Of a stretch of 64,000 nucleotides of DNA, positions 45,575 to 57,237 are shown piece by piece. The stretch is from Diphasiastrum complanatum (taxonomy: Eukaryota; Streptophyta; Lycopodiopsida; Lycopodiales; Lycopodiaceae). The position numbers were made by a program, and so were the translations under genes. The notes beneath the pieces were generated by a model. That model ran no database searches, had not been told where the DNA came from, and was given only the letters and a program-made list of their open reading frames with translations. How positions within the stretch are numbered: the first letter of the stretch is position 1; each line of letters starts with the position of its first letter. The stretch covers positions 48,336,921-48,400,920 of the forward strand of contig CM055110.1 in assembly GCA_029204225.1 (NCBI GenBank), read 5' to 3'.

Positions 45575-48005
45575 AAGATCCATTGCTTGGATCCACTCCT
45601 CTTCTTTCCTTGCTTGATCTACGCTTGTAGGCTCATCCAAAGAGGTTAGTAAAACAACATAATTTTCAGAAACTACTTGCTTACCCTTTTGATCATATGT
45701 GAGCCTTGGAGGTACTTGTCTTTCTCTTGAAGTTCTCCTTGGCTTTTGACTTGATGAAGGTCCATCATCATCACCATCCAAAGTAGGATCCTTCTCATCA
45801 ACATCAAGAGTGTTAGATCCATCCATTCTACCATCAAACATGCTTGAAGACACCTTTGGAATGTTCCCCTCATAAAAAATGACATCTCTACCAACAATCA
45901 CTTTGTTAGTAGGAGGAATGTAAACCTTGTAGGTTTTACTCACCTCACTATATCCAACAAAAATACCTCTTCTTGAAGATGGATCCTCCTTGGTCCTATC
46001 ATCAAGAGTAATGTTGACATAGCATGTGCATCCAAAGGTTCTTAGAAAGTTGACACTCGGCCTCCTCTTGAATAGCATCTCAAAAGGTGTCCTTCCATCC
46101 AAAATAGCACTCGGCCACCTATTGCACAAGAAATTGGCACACAACAAAGCTTGATCCCAAAATGGTTTATCAAGATTAGCACTTAACCTCATAGCTTTAG
46201 CACTTTCACATAAAGTCATATTCTTCCTTTCAGCCACTCCTTTTTGTTGTGGGGTCCTTGATGTTGTATACTCCCTCTTGATCCCATGCTCATCACAAAA
46301 AGACTTGAACTTGTTAGATATGTACTCACCACCATTGTCACCTCTCAAGCACTTGATCTTTGTGGAGAATTGGTTCTCCCTTGCATTCTTGAACTTGACA
46401 AAGACATTATACACTTCATCCTTGCTCTTTAGTAGATAGATCCAACAAAATCTACTAAAATCATCAATGAATGTTACATACATCTTAGCTCCACTATTGC
46501 TAATTGTAGTAATTCCATAAATATCCGAATGTACAAGTTGAAAAGGCTTTGTAGATCTAGAAATAGATCTAGTATAAGGTAGTCCATGTGACTTAGACAA
46601 AGCACAAGACTCACAAACATGCTTGACATTGCTTAAGAAACTTGGAAGACCAATCACAACCTTCTTCCTTGCCATTACCTCCAATGACTTGAAGTTGAGG
46701 TATCCGATCCTTTGCCAAACATCTTGAATAGAAATTTGCTCCCTTGCAACACATCCAACTTGGTTAGCAATAACACAAGCATCAAGTTTGAACAACTTCC
46801 CTTGTCTTTTACCTTTTCCAATCAAGACATCCTTCCTTTTGATCAAACAAGCATCTCTATCAAACTCCACCTTGAGGCCCTTACTTAGCATTTGACTCAC
46901 ACTAAGCATAACAGATGGAATAAACAAGACATCCTCCAAATGAACATTCCTATTTATAGAGAGAGAAATAGGAATTGTGTCAATCCCTTTGATTGCACAC
47001 TCACCATCATTGGCCGTGTAGATCACTCTCTTGTCATCTCCATATGCCAACAAAGAAGTGAAGTACTCTTTGTGAAAGGTCATGTGTGAACTTGCTCCAC
47101 TATCAATCCACCAAGGATCTAGATCTCCATCATTAGCAAGCATACATGAAGACATCACAAAAGCATCATCATTTGCATCTTGAACATCCAAACTATTCTC
47201 ATCAAGAGTAAGATTACCTTGCTTGTCTCCTTGATCTCTCTTCTTTTTGTAGCACTCACTTGCAAAGTGTCTCTTGATGCCACAATAGAAGCACTTGAGC
47301 TTTGATCTATCCTTCTTTTTGCCACTTGAAAAAGCATCCACTTGATCTTGCCCTTTAGACCACTTACTTTTGGTTTTGCTCTTGAATTTGCCCTTTGTGA
47401 ACATAGCATCTTCTTGAAGTGTTGATGTAGATCCACCTCTTGCTTGAAGCCTATATTCCTCATTGATGAAGATCTCTTGAAGATCCATCAAACTTGGCAA
47501 AGTCTTTTGAATAGCAATACTTTGAATAATGTTAGCATGAGCATCCAACAAGCCATTAAGAATCACTTGAATAAGCTCTCCTTCCTTAATGCTTTCATCT
47601 ATGCAAGCTAAATCATCATTCAATGCTTTCATTCTCCAACAAAAGTACTTGGACTTTCTTCATTCTTTTGCAAACAAGAAAAGATTTGCTTATTAGAGTC
47701 AACACTTTAGAAGTAGACTTGGATTCATAAAGCTTCTTCAATGAATTCCAAGCTTCCAAAGATGATGTGCACTTACCAACTTCCTTGAGAAGTTCATTGG
47801 TAACATTCATCTTTATCATGTGTAGAGCTTTCTTGGCCCTCTTGTCATGATCTTGTTGTGTTGCTGGTCTCTCCTCCAAGCCTACAACAATATCCAAAAC
47901 ATCATTCTTCTCAAGAAGTGACTCCATCCTCACTTTCCACAATGATTAGTTACTTGAGGTAAGCCTATCATTGCTCTCCAACATAAAGCCTCCATTTCTA
48001 GCCAT
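45575..48005 (-). pseudogene. Ty1/copia gag-pol deletion derivative
   Basis: On the minus strand ATG 48005 starts MARNGGFMLESNDRLTSSN, then a TAA replaces the Tyr found in the open sister copy. Gag continues at 47942-47616, shifts frame, and is open again from 47632 to the junction at 45574. Zinc knuckle CFYCGIKRHFASECYKKKRD, protease WWIDSGASSHMTFHKEYFTS, pre-integrase CESCALSKSHGL and integrase core (VTFIDDFSRFCWIYLLKSKD; LRGDNGGEYIS; TPQQKGVAERKNMTLCE) are present. The frame stops being pol after EEEWIQAMD. RT and RNase H are entirely deleted. The protein is closely related to the open copy at 35915-39868 throughout. Confidence 0.9.
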
Positions 48006-48508
48006 GTTGAAGTGACCTGATCTTCTCTTTCAACCTGTTCCAATGCACAAAGCACTCTCTTGAATGTCAACAAATGAACTCAAGAAGAAATCACAAAGAT
48101 ATGGAACTATCTCACAAATTCTCTTCTAGCACTTACCCAAGCAAATCAACACATAGAATCATGGAATCTTGATCAGCCTATTATCTAACCTCAATCTAAT
48201 GACTTTTGCCACTTCCTAAGATTGAAACACATTCAAATGAAGTTCAGCAACCTCACTATCTAGAGATCCAATCAAAATTAGGGTTTTGACAAAATCACAA
48301 AAAAAATTGACTATTTCAAATTTACATGCAAATGCTGAAAATTTGATATGCAATCTATAAGCCACCACTTAGGCTGATCCAATGATCCAGAAATCGGCCA
48401 AATCCAGTATGTGAATTCAAAAATAGAAATTGAACAAGTATACTGACCTATTTAGTGTTTTGATCTACAAAAGATCCAATCTACAAAAGCAAAAACTCGA
48501 TAACACAA

Positions 48509-48520
48509 GCTCTGATACCA
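48509..48520 (-). promoter_or_regulatory. tRNA-Met primer-binding site of minus copia
   Basis: The minus strand reads TGGTATCAGAGC, a perfect match, immediately inside the 5' LTR end at 48521. Confidence 0.92.
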
Positions 48521-49170
48521 TGTGAAAGATTTCAGATCCTTAAGATCCAATCTACTTGAATGATCTTTGGTTAGAAAGAGAAATACACTACCAATTTCAC
48601 CAATGTAGAAAAATCAGCATCTACACACAATTTGAGATGCAAACACTAATAGAACTTGATCAAACTTGAATGAAATGAAAAAGTATTGTTGTTGTCCTTA
48701 CAGAACCAGCAAGCTACTGTATTTCACACGTGTGGATCCAAAAATAGCAAATATAGATCATTCTACACAGAATTTCAAGCAATCACCAAGATAGTGCACC
48801 AATGGATAGTAGAACCCAAGAGAACCATGTATAAGCATGAATGAGATAGAGAAAAGAGAAAAATGCTTTCTTTCTATGAGTTACACCCCTTTTATAGCAA
48901 ATCCAAACTCTATTTGGCCACTTGGCTTTCCCTCCAAAATGCTACCTCCACTTAAATTGGGTCTAGATTCAATGTACTCATCTATTCAAATGTGAATCTA
49001 CTTCAACTCGCATTTCTACTTTCCCACACTTTCAAAAAGTGTTTATTCAAATGAATTTTAGACTAATGAAATTTGAAAAGTCAATCTCTAAGTCTAAAAC
49101 AAGTTTTGGCCTCAATATGCCAAATATGAAAATATAGCAAAATGTGATGAAACTAGTTGAATCTTTCACA
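48521..49170 (-). repeat. 5' LTR of minus copia
   Basis: 650 bp, starting TGTGAAAGAT (49170) and ending ATCTTTCACA (48521), perfect 10-bp inverted termini. The plus-strand sequence CACGTGTGGATCC near 48730 resembles the CACACGTGTGAACC element in the other copia LTR at 39943, a possible shared promoter element. Confidence 0.93.
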
Positions 49171-49235
49171 CTCCCTCTTCCTGCCTATTAAGAGATGTAA
49201 ACACTTCCATCATACAATAATTACATGAAACCTTT
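49171..49235 (-). pseudogene. Copia pol C-terminal tail and polypurine tract upstream of the 5' LTR
   Basis: On the minus strand, directly before the LTR, GGAAGAGGGAG forms a polypurine tract preceded by codons for SLNRQEEGV and a stop overlapping the LTR. This is the arrangement seen at the 3' end of the open copia (EEGV stop at the LTR). The LTR at 48521-49170 therefore also serves as the 3' LTR of another, mostly lost, copy. Confidence 0.65.
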
Positions 49236-51160
49236 TTCAAAATTCTCACTACACTAGAATTATCCTTGATGATAAATAAAAGTAGACATAAAAGATTCAT
49301 GATACGTCCTCACCTTGCAAGAATCTGGCTTCAATTAAAAAGACTAGTGTTTGGTATATGGCTTCAATTAAAAAGACTAGTGTTTGGTATATACGAGCAT
49401 CTTAAAGGTCCTTCAAAAATATTGTTTAATCAACTACAAAGCATGCATTCAAAATTTGATAGGCTAGGACATTTTCTAATTTTACACAATAGAGTTATAG
49501 CATCATACACTACTTGAATTGTGCTTCTTGGTGCCTTTATATGGTGATAATGCTCCATTTGGTTGGCATGGTATTGGTCTACTAGTACTACGACGTGCTC
49601 TACTAGTGCCAGTGGTATACTTTTGGTACAATATTTGCATTGTAGAGTCGGTGCCTTAATATGCATTCATATGCCTTTATGTACCATCTTTGAACCATAC
49701 AATTGGCATACGATTGGTACACACAATTTTGCAGAAGCATCAATATAAGGCTCATTGTCAGTGATGCTTATCTTTGGCATTTCTCATCTATCCATGTAGC
49801 TTGTTACAGGCCTAAATCCTCAAGCTTGGCACTCCAAAGGTAGCCACTGATCAAATGATTCTTCCTTCAAGGCACTACCGTTTGTTTTGGTATCTAATCA
49901 GCTAGTCCCATCAAGGATGATCAGGCTTTAATGGATTCTCCCCTTACAAACAAGTGTGGCATAATAACAGCCACCCCCATACCCCGACATGGAAGAATAG
50001 CCGGTTTGGTCACCCTGACAATTCATTGACTAGCCTCTCATCATGCCGCACCACTGATACCTAGGCCTTGGACGGTAATTCTCAATCCAGCATCTTTGAC
50101 ACCTTGTCGAAAGGTCTCGGCCACAGGTCACTACTTGTGACACACTTGATCCTGCTTGGGCCTGACTTCTGGCTATACTATACTGAACATTATTGTTGCT
50201 TATGGGTCAACTGGCTCTCTGGCAACCAATTGGTCCAAGGTCATTTAAGGTCTGCGACAGAGCTTCAAGTGAATATTAGTTGGTAGAATCCTATACTTCT
50301 CATATTGCAGCTTTTAGTTCAGCATGAGTATTTTTGCATCCACTTCTTGAACTTATGCACTTTTGTGCCAAAAACTGACACCTACAAAATTTCGCAGGAT
50401 TTTTTACGTGATAAATTTGAGATTTTATAGGGGAAAACCGGCAAGTAGAAGCATATCCCTGTTAATAGCCGAGAAACTCCTTAAGATACGAGTTTTTTGA
50501 GGGAAACCTCAAAAAAATTTCCCGAACACTGGCTGGCAGCAACTACATCAACTTTCACCTTTTCTTTTCAGTATATCTTTTCTTTGTCGCCCATGTTTAA
50601 AAGTAGAACTTGCAGTACATTTAGGGCTTCATAGTACACTCAGGGCAGGGGCATTATTACCGAGGTACTTTTCATTTGGGTCACATGCATTTTAGGTCCC
50701 ACTAGAAAGCCCCTCTTAGATAAAATCATTTTTAATAAAATCAGGGATATTATTGTTAGATAAGCTCCAAGAACTTGCCAGCAGCTTCGTAAGTCGTGCT
50801 TGCCCTAATTTTACCCTAATTAGATTCTATACGTAAAACTACTTTCAGTCGTGCAATAACTTATGGTTTCATTACTTCTGAGTTCTTTGATTGGATCGCT
50901 TATGAGTTCTTTGTAGAAGATGCATTGCTCTTCCTTGTAGGAAATCAGCTATATGAAGTTATTAATATTTATCCAATGTCTACGTAGAAGATTGCTATTC
51001 AAGCATCATTCACTGTCTATCTTGTGCTCGATGTGATGCTAAGTTTTGACAGGATGACCCATTAATGAAACATGGATAAATGGAGTGCGGCCATGTTCAT
51101 AGAGAGACTTGTTTCGTTCTGAGTCTGAATCCCCTTCAACCATACATAATGAATCGCCTT
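49236..51160. other. No gene recognised; LTR relics
   Basis: It holds a 33-bp perfect tandem duplication (49326-49391). A stretch near 49970-50160 is similar in word order to 3990-4200, consistent with a dispersed LTR family. The rest is AT-rich and unassigned. Confidence 0.35.
49326..49391. repeat. 33-bp perfect tandem duplication
   Basis: The unit beginning TGGCTTCAATTAAAAAGACT occurs twice head to tail (49326-49358 and 49359-49391) with no mismatch. Confidence 0.95.
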
Positions 51161-51164
51161 ACTC

Positions 51165-52054
51165 AAGAACTCATAACCTGGTAAAAATTACGACTTGGAA
51201 ACGTGAGGAAATCTTAAAGATGCAGAAACTTGCCCTGGGTTTGTACTCTTGAGCACCCTTTGGAGCATCTGATTCTGCACTCACAGCCAATCTTCGCTTG
51301 GTTGACTGGCTTTTCAGCATTGCTCCTCTCTTGCTCCCCTACAAGTTCAGAAGAAGAAGAAAAAATATAGCAACTCCAAGTATCTCGAAGATATGTAATC
51401 GATACTACAAAGCTTGTTATAACTGTACAGTTCTATTGCAGGGAACATCTTATGTAGAAGTAGGATCATATGCAGAAATTAAAGTGATAGCTAGAAAAAA
51501 CAGAGATTGAAGTAAGCTGATATAAGCTCATAAAAATGAAGAGGCCATACTTCAGACGACAGAGCATGATTGGCATCATTATCGGTGTCATTTCCAGAGC
51601 TTCCACAAGGAGGACTCATTCCTGTAGTTCCAGCGACCCCTTCAGGTTGCTGAGCCTGAGTTGAGTTGCCACAACCTATTGTGGCTGATCTATGGTTCTT
51701 CTTTCCCCAAGTGAGAAACCTACCCTAGGCATCTAGGTGAAGCTGTGAAAACCTTGAAAGACTGATAAGTCTGTATTCCCCTCTTTCTATTTCAGTTTCC
51801 AAACATGTGACAAGAAGGCGATTTTGGATGATGCTGAGATGATGGGGTGATGGTATTTCATTTCTCTATCGGAACGTTTCAAGTCGTTTTATTCGAAACT
51901 GATGATGTTGTACCGGAAAAGAGACGACCACGTTTTTTGCTATTCCAGTTGTGATATTCACACTGCTTCACTTAGTTGTTGACAAACTTTTCTTTTTTCC
52001 AAGAGCTCTAGCAAAAACTTCCGGTATTCTTCATCTTTCTCAGTGCAAGCGCGC

Positions 52055-52058
<4 letters not shown>
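51165..52058 (-). other. Candidate exon fragments of unknown gene(s)
   Basis: Three minus-strand stretches look protein-like: 52055-51958 (KDEEYRKFLLELLEKRKVCQ, then stop), about 51720-51520 (QQPEGVAGTTGMSPPCGSSG and NDTDNDANHALSSE), and about 51350-51220 (ELVGEQERSNAEKPVNQ). I recognise no family and cannot define splice sites. They lie on the same strand as the LPR-like and CO-like fragments upstream and may be part of the same gene-fragment cluster. Confidence 0.25.

Positions 52059-52059
<1 letters not shown>

Positions 52060-52093
<34 letters not shown>
52060..52093 (+). repeat. (CT)17 microsatellite
   Basis: CT dinucleotides next to the candidate exon at 51958-52055. Confidence 0.95.
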
Positions 52094-52096
<3 letters not shown>

Positions 52097-52144
52097 GCAG
52101 TTTGCCAACCTCTTCACATGAAAGACGAGAAGACCTATACAAAC

Positions 52145-52169
52145 GGGGGGGGGGGGGGGGGGGGGGGGG
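52145..52169 (+). repeat. G25 homopolymer
   Basis: Twenty-five consecutive G, then C and GGGG. Length may be affected by sequencing error. It could form a G-quadruplex. Confidence 0.8.
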
Positions 52170-52189
52170 CGGGGTTTAAAGGCCCCGAT

Positions 52190-52985
52190 ATAATGGGGAA
52201 GGCCCCGACCATGGAATGCCCGAGGGCTTCGGCATTCCCCTATCTAATACGTAATGCTATTGAGCAAAGTTTTTTTTTTTTCGATTTTTTGGCCGTAGGA
52301 CGTGGACCATTTTTTTTTTTTTTGGTTTTTGGGCCGTACGTTACGGCTATATGCGTGGACCTTTTTTTTTTTTCACAATTTTTTTTACATTTGTGGTGGA
52401 ATGTGGATGTGGACAGTCAATGATGGGCTGCCACATAACACATGCACATTCCGCCGGAGAGAGGATAGAGAACGTGCATTCCACCGGAAAGAGGAGAGAG
52501 AACGTGGATTCCACTGGAGAGAGGAAAGAGAATGATGAATTCCTAGGAGAGAGAAAATTGGATGAACATTATGCTCTTGGAGGTGGTCCCAAAATACAAA
52601 GGACACCTGAGCACAATGCATTACGACCCGTAGGGGGCGTTACGAGTTTTTGGGGAGCGCGAGCCCCCAACAAAACTGGTTAACGGGTCTCTACTAACCC
52701 GTTATATAACGTTATTAGCACTTTTTGGCCCTGTCTTGCTTTGCAAGGAGCCGATTTAGAGTTGCTGTCTTTGTCATGGTTTTTGCTATTTTGAGGTTGT
52801 TTGCTGTAGCTGTTGCTGTTGCTATTTTGAGGTTGTTTGTTGTTGATGCATGCAATCGTGTGTGCGTGAGATCGATAGGATTGCACTTTCGTATCAAACA
52901 TGGTAATGATCCTTGTTTGAGCTGCATCCTCTTGTTTGGGTCTATGAGTTGTGGGATTTTGCTTGTTTCTTGGTCATGAACTTTT
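52190..52985. other. Low-complexity block with minisatellite and hairpin, no gene recognised
   Basis: Contains two long T runs near 52270-52390, each near a CGTGGACC motif. A 30-bp repeat occurs three times (52448-52537, ATTCCGCCGGAGAGAGGATA start). A perfect 8-bp stem hairpin, TAACGGGT...ACCCGTTA, lies at 52681-52704. Repeated CGTTAC/GTAACG words suggest a DNA-transposon remnant, but no paired termini were found. Confidence 0.4.
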
Positions 52986-52991
52986 CTGTCA

Positions 52992-54077
52992 CCTATGAAT
53001 TTCATGGTCAGAATTTACAGGATCTCCTGAAGAAAATGGATATACTGCACTGTTGGTGATCATGAGCAGGACTTCTTTGCGTGGTGATTTTCGGAAATCA
53101 ATAAAGACATCTGCTTGCTTTGAAGGAGCCACAATAATCTTTTGCAATTTCACACGCTTTTCCAAGTAGGAAGAGTCTGCACCAATTTCAGTGAAAGGTA
53201 GTCCACCTGTAAGCGCAAATCTGAAGAAGCATGCATTGCTAGAGTTCACAATTCGAAAGCAATACTTTCTCCTTTTGACTTTCAAGTAGGGCCACACTTT
53301 TCCATTCACCACAATAACATCTCCAAAGTACTTTGGCTGAAGTTCACAGCAACAATCATGTCAAGTTTATTACACTTTCAACTTTGTATTATATCTCACT
53401 TCTACAAGTGCATTACGAGTACATTTTTTCAAAAGGGCTGAAACATTTTCATGTTTCTTCTATGCTTGATGTGTTTTATATAGACTAGCAATGTTCCACA
53501 ATAGTAAGTTGCTACTCTGATATCCCACCTGCCATTGAGGATGTATGTGTGGGTTGTTCCCAACTAAAAGAAAGTATATGGAGATATAAACTCCAGTCAG
53601 ATCGTGCTTGTGTCCAGACTGCAGATTGAGTGGTTCTTCAAGAATTGGGTCACGAATGATGTAGGCGCCATACAGACTAGCAAGGATATTCACCCTCCTG
53701 AGTACCATGGCATGATCATGATACCAGAGATTCTCTGGCTGTTGAATGTTAAAGTAATGGTAGACTCGCTTACTCCACATCGCTCCCTTCTACTTAAAGC
53801 CGGAAGTAAACCAGCCATGTGAATGTCCATCGCTTTCTGGCTCGTTGATGCCTCCATGCACATGTACCACAGTAGGAACTCCACCGTATTTTGGCCTAGC
53901 TATGTCAAGACTGTAATCAATTAGCGGGAACACATGACGTTGAGGCAGATGATTCTCCCACCTGATATATGTTTCCAGCCACGCGTTGGCGTCTATTGTG
54001 GGTCCTGGGACGTTGGCCTTCTTTGCACTAGTGTGATACGCAAATACAGGAGTCGATGGGATATCGCGATGGAATTT
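52992..54077 (-). pseudogene. LPR1/LPR2-type multicopper oxidase fragment, nonsense and internal deletion
   Basis: Two minus-strand exons are clear. Exon 54077-53529 follows an acceptor (GTAACAG) and starts KFHRDIPSTPVFAYHTS. It contains the first copper motif VVHVHGGINEP and the second WYHDHAM, and ends HPQWQ at a donor (CAG|GTGGGA). Exon 53336-about 53019 starts after TTCAG with PKYFGDVIVVNGKVWP and includes RRKYCFRIVNSSNACFFRF and AVYPFSSGDP. LPR proteins are cell-wall or ER ferroxidases acting in root phosphate sensing. A TAG at 53790-53792 replaces the Glu after GFK, and about ten residues that include the usual 'DRSF' segment are missing after HKHDL. The N-terminal exon and the C-terminal exons with the last two copper motifs are not present nearby. 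Confidence 0.88.
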
Positions 54078-54451
54078 CTGTTACAAAATCAAGCAGCTTT
54101 ATCACTTAGAATATTGAACTTATGTTACATCAGAACCTTTATCAATCAGAATATTGAAACTTTGCTTTGATACTTACAAATTTGGGATTATGCCTGTGCT
54201 CCATCACATCACGATGTGCAAGACAAATTAACTATTGACTATTTAAAATCGTGTGTAGTATGCTATTTTCCTCCAACTCTACAGACAAGACGAGGCTAAT
54301 TCTCCATGAGTTAGTTATGATCTAATATTATGATTGATCAGCCTTGGATTGACAAATTGAACCTGTTTTAAGATGAGGCATGAACGAACTAATATAATAA
54401 AAGATGTCGATGGGCTCAAACACTACTGATGCGCTCAAACACTATCGAATT
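54078..54451. other. No exon recognised
   Basis: The expected N-terminal LPR exon is not visible here. AT-rich sequence links the CO-like fragment to the LPR-like fragment on the same strand. Confidence 0.5.
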
Positions 54452-54988
54452 CTACATGCATGGAACATATGATGCACTTGAATTCCGTTGGGGAATTCTT
54501 ATTGATAAAATAAAGATTCGATTCTCTAAAGCATCCTTATCACGAAACCAACCAACCTCACTAGATTGAATCTTTGATGGAGCAGGATTAGGTTTCTCAG
54601 TTGTTGTAGTGCCCTGGTTAGCTTCCCCTGTTTCACGTGCAGCAGATTGTTGAGAGCTATCCAGTTCAAAGCCCCACATACAAGAAAGTTCCGTAGCAGA
54701 GGGACAACCAGAGAAGCTGTCAATGGTCTTGCATTTATGATGCGAATTGATGGAGGTGCCATGTGTGTTCTAGTCACAAAATTGACAAAGGGAGAGGTTA
54801 TCGACAGGGCAGTGCACAATAGCAGACTGTTGACCGCACCCATCGCAAAGAAGCGTCCGTTGATGACGTCGAGATAGTGCATTAGCTGAATAAATCTGGT
54901 GGTCACTTGATAAACAAAGTCAGGCAGAGTCGGCATGACAATACACAGTAGCAGAACCATTTCCACAAAAATCACAAGCAAGCTCCAT
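54452..54988 (-). pseudogene. CONSTANS-like double B-box fragment with two nonsense codons
   Basis: The minus strand starts MELACDFCGNGSATVYCHAD at 54988. It has two tandem B-box zinc-finger domains (CDFC...; TLLCDGCGQQSAIVHC...) and the segment SHHKCKTIDSFSGCPSATEL, typical of the CO-like group with two B-boxes. In plants such proteins are nuclear transcription regulators with a C-terminal CCT domain. TGA at 54920-54922 replaces the Arg of the usual 'ADSARLC', and TAG at 54770-54772 replaces the Trp of 'CDWNTHG'. A zinc-ligand Cys is Ser and a conserved His is Tyr in the first box. The frame then runs to a stop at 54452. No CCT domain was found downstream. Register is otherwise kept, so decay is by substitution. 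Confidence 0.9.
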
Positions 54989-56278
54989 AGCGTCTTAAAA
55001 TGCTCTCTTACCTTTGTGCGCTAAACCAATAGTTCGTCAAAAATGATAGCATGCCCTTATCCTTTACATTTTGTTTTTCAACGCAAGATCAAAATAAAAG
55101 CAACTCTTTCTTTCCAAGTTACAGTTATAAAAACACTATCACAGCATCTGATATCGAGAAGTCTCATCCATAAATTTGAAAAAAGAGCTCAAATTTAGCA
55201 TCATGTAGCGCTTCCAAGGAGGAACATAGGAACATTTCCGTACGAGATTATTTCTTATAGTTACTTAGTCGAGAATTCACGGAATTGTGAATGTGTAAGT
55301 CAAAAATCTCTCAAGATTTTCCAATACAAATTCACCTCCAGGATGCCGTTTGTGCCAATTTTCCTAGTAGAAAGCTTTAAGCCAAAGCATCCGTCACATA
55401 ATGTGCAAAAACAGACTTCTGGAGAGAGCATGAATTTGTTGTGACTCTCAAGGAACCAATCCGCAGAAACTACAAACCCGAGTAACGGAAAGCATTATGT
55501 TTCTGAAATCACAAGAAAATTGATTTAAAAGATGTACGAAAGTAAAGTGATAGGCAGGAGCCTGTCTGAATTTATGGAGAAGCATGAGGAGAGTTACAAG
55601 TTGCAAAAATAAGACATCCAAAATTACCTTCTGCCATTGCAAAACAAGAGAAATCTGGAACCTTAAAGTGGAGCCTCAAAGCTTTGATCCATCACGTACC
55701 ATGGTCTGATTCCCGCTTCCACTCTCATGCTATATGGACCTCTAATCCGCCCCACAAAACAGAGCAAGATATGATGCTCGTTTTAATGCCAATATTGACC
55801 AATGGCAAGTCTGTACCTGTCAGTACAAGAATCTGCTGGTGAAGAGGCCGACTGATGTGGATACTGATCTGAACATAAGTTCTTGAAGATGCACAAAGTA
55901 GAACAACAACCATATGTTGTTCTAAAATTCAGTACACCAAGGGCATAACTAGATGCATAGAATATAAGACATACAAGGAGGAAATATATATTCAAGACCT
56001 TCCCTAACAAATAGAGGCTTGAAGCACATTAGATAAATTGTAGATGCTTGATGATGGTGCGGGTGTCAAAAGTAACATTAACTTATTTGTTTAAACAATT
56101 TACCATATATGTAGATTTGATTATATATGAGACGTCTAACTAGTTACTAATCAAAACAACATCAAAACAACACGTCAATACATATACATCTCGTATTTAC
56201 ATTGCCTTTTACTATTATGCTATATATGTATACGCAGTTCTCATCTCCATCATTCATGAATATGTTAGTTACAATAAC

Positions 56279-56338
<60 letters not shown>

Positions 56339-56802
56339 GCTTTCTACGATTCCTTGCAAGGACATATTAAGTAGTGAACAGACTTCTACAAGTTAATAGA
56401 GTGCAACTCATGTCACAACGTATCAATAAGCATCATATCCTATATGAGTAGGGGATGCACAATGCGTGCCAACAACATACATAATCATGCGAAACAACAC
56501 TTTCCTCCTCATCACTATAAAAAACTCCAAAGATGACCTACAATTTACTTCAATTGTGGAGTAGTAACAACTATATATGGCACACAATTAGATCATGTTT
56601 GGACAAACATAGAAAACCCCCACAATTTATCTAGAAGTACGTATGTTTATTGGTCAGCTCATGCACCAATATACTACATGTGTGAATAAAAAAACCATTT
56701 AAAAAACTTTAACAATGTATAATTTATTGCATGTTGCAAAGGCAGGGCCTAGTGGCTTGCCACAATGCACTTGTTTTATTATACCTCATTTAATATCGTA
56801 TT
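54989..56802. other. No gene recognised
   Basis: It lies upstream of the CO-like fragment and might include its 5' UTR or intron. It contains a (CT)26 tract at 56282-56333. No conserved coding sequence was seen. Confidence 0.35.
56282..56333 (+). repeat. (TC)26 microsatellite
   Basis: Uninterrupted TC dinucleotides, 52 bp. Confidence 0.97.
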
Positions 56803-57237
56803 TCATACGTAGTTTGTACAGTATGAATACATCGTGAGCCCGGAGGTTTCTCTGTTTGATTTTTTGGTTGGCGATGGTGAATTCACTACCCAATTGAGCC
56901 CAACATCTTCATGTTTTTGAGATGGATTGTGATTGTAATTTGAGGCAGTTCCATATAGCTCGTTGCAGAAGACAGTTGGGGCATTGAGCTCAGCATGAAC
57001 TTCATTTTGTCTTCCACTTTGACTGTGCAATATGTTAAGAGCAGCATAGCAAGTAGGAAACTGTACTCCATAAAGTCCAAGGGAGTGATATATCTGCGAC
57101 AACATCCTCATGACTAATATAGTTGTTGTCAATTCGTTTATTTCTTGCTTCTTGCAGCAACAGCCGCAGACATTGGTAAATTTCATAGCTGAGTCTACAC
57201 GGATCAGATCAGATCCATTAAGCAAAACCCAAATCAC
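56803..57237 (-). other. Possible coding fragment, unknown
   Basis: A 144-codon minus frame with protein-like composition in its second half (GRQNEVHAELNAPTVFCNEL, YNHNPSQKHEDVGLNWVVN). An overlapping frame reads LLLQEARNKRIDNNYISHED, so a frameshift is possible. No family recognised. It is on the same strand as the CO-like and LPR-like fragments. Confidence 0.25.

Noticed and set aside
52681-52704. Helitron 3' terminal hairpin
   Set aside because: A perfect stem is present, but no CTRR terminus follows at the expected short distance and no TC start was located.
54770-54922. In-frame stops in the CO-like fragment as recoding or RNA editing sites
   Set aside because: Stop-removing U-to-C editing in plants is an organellar process; loss of a zinc ligand in the same domain points to decay.
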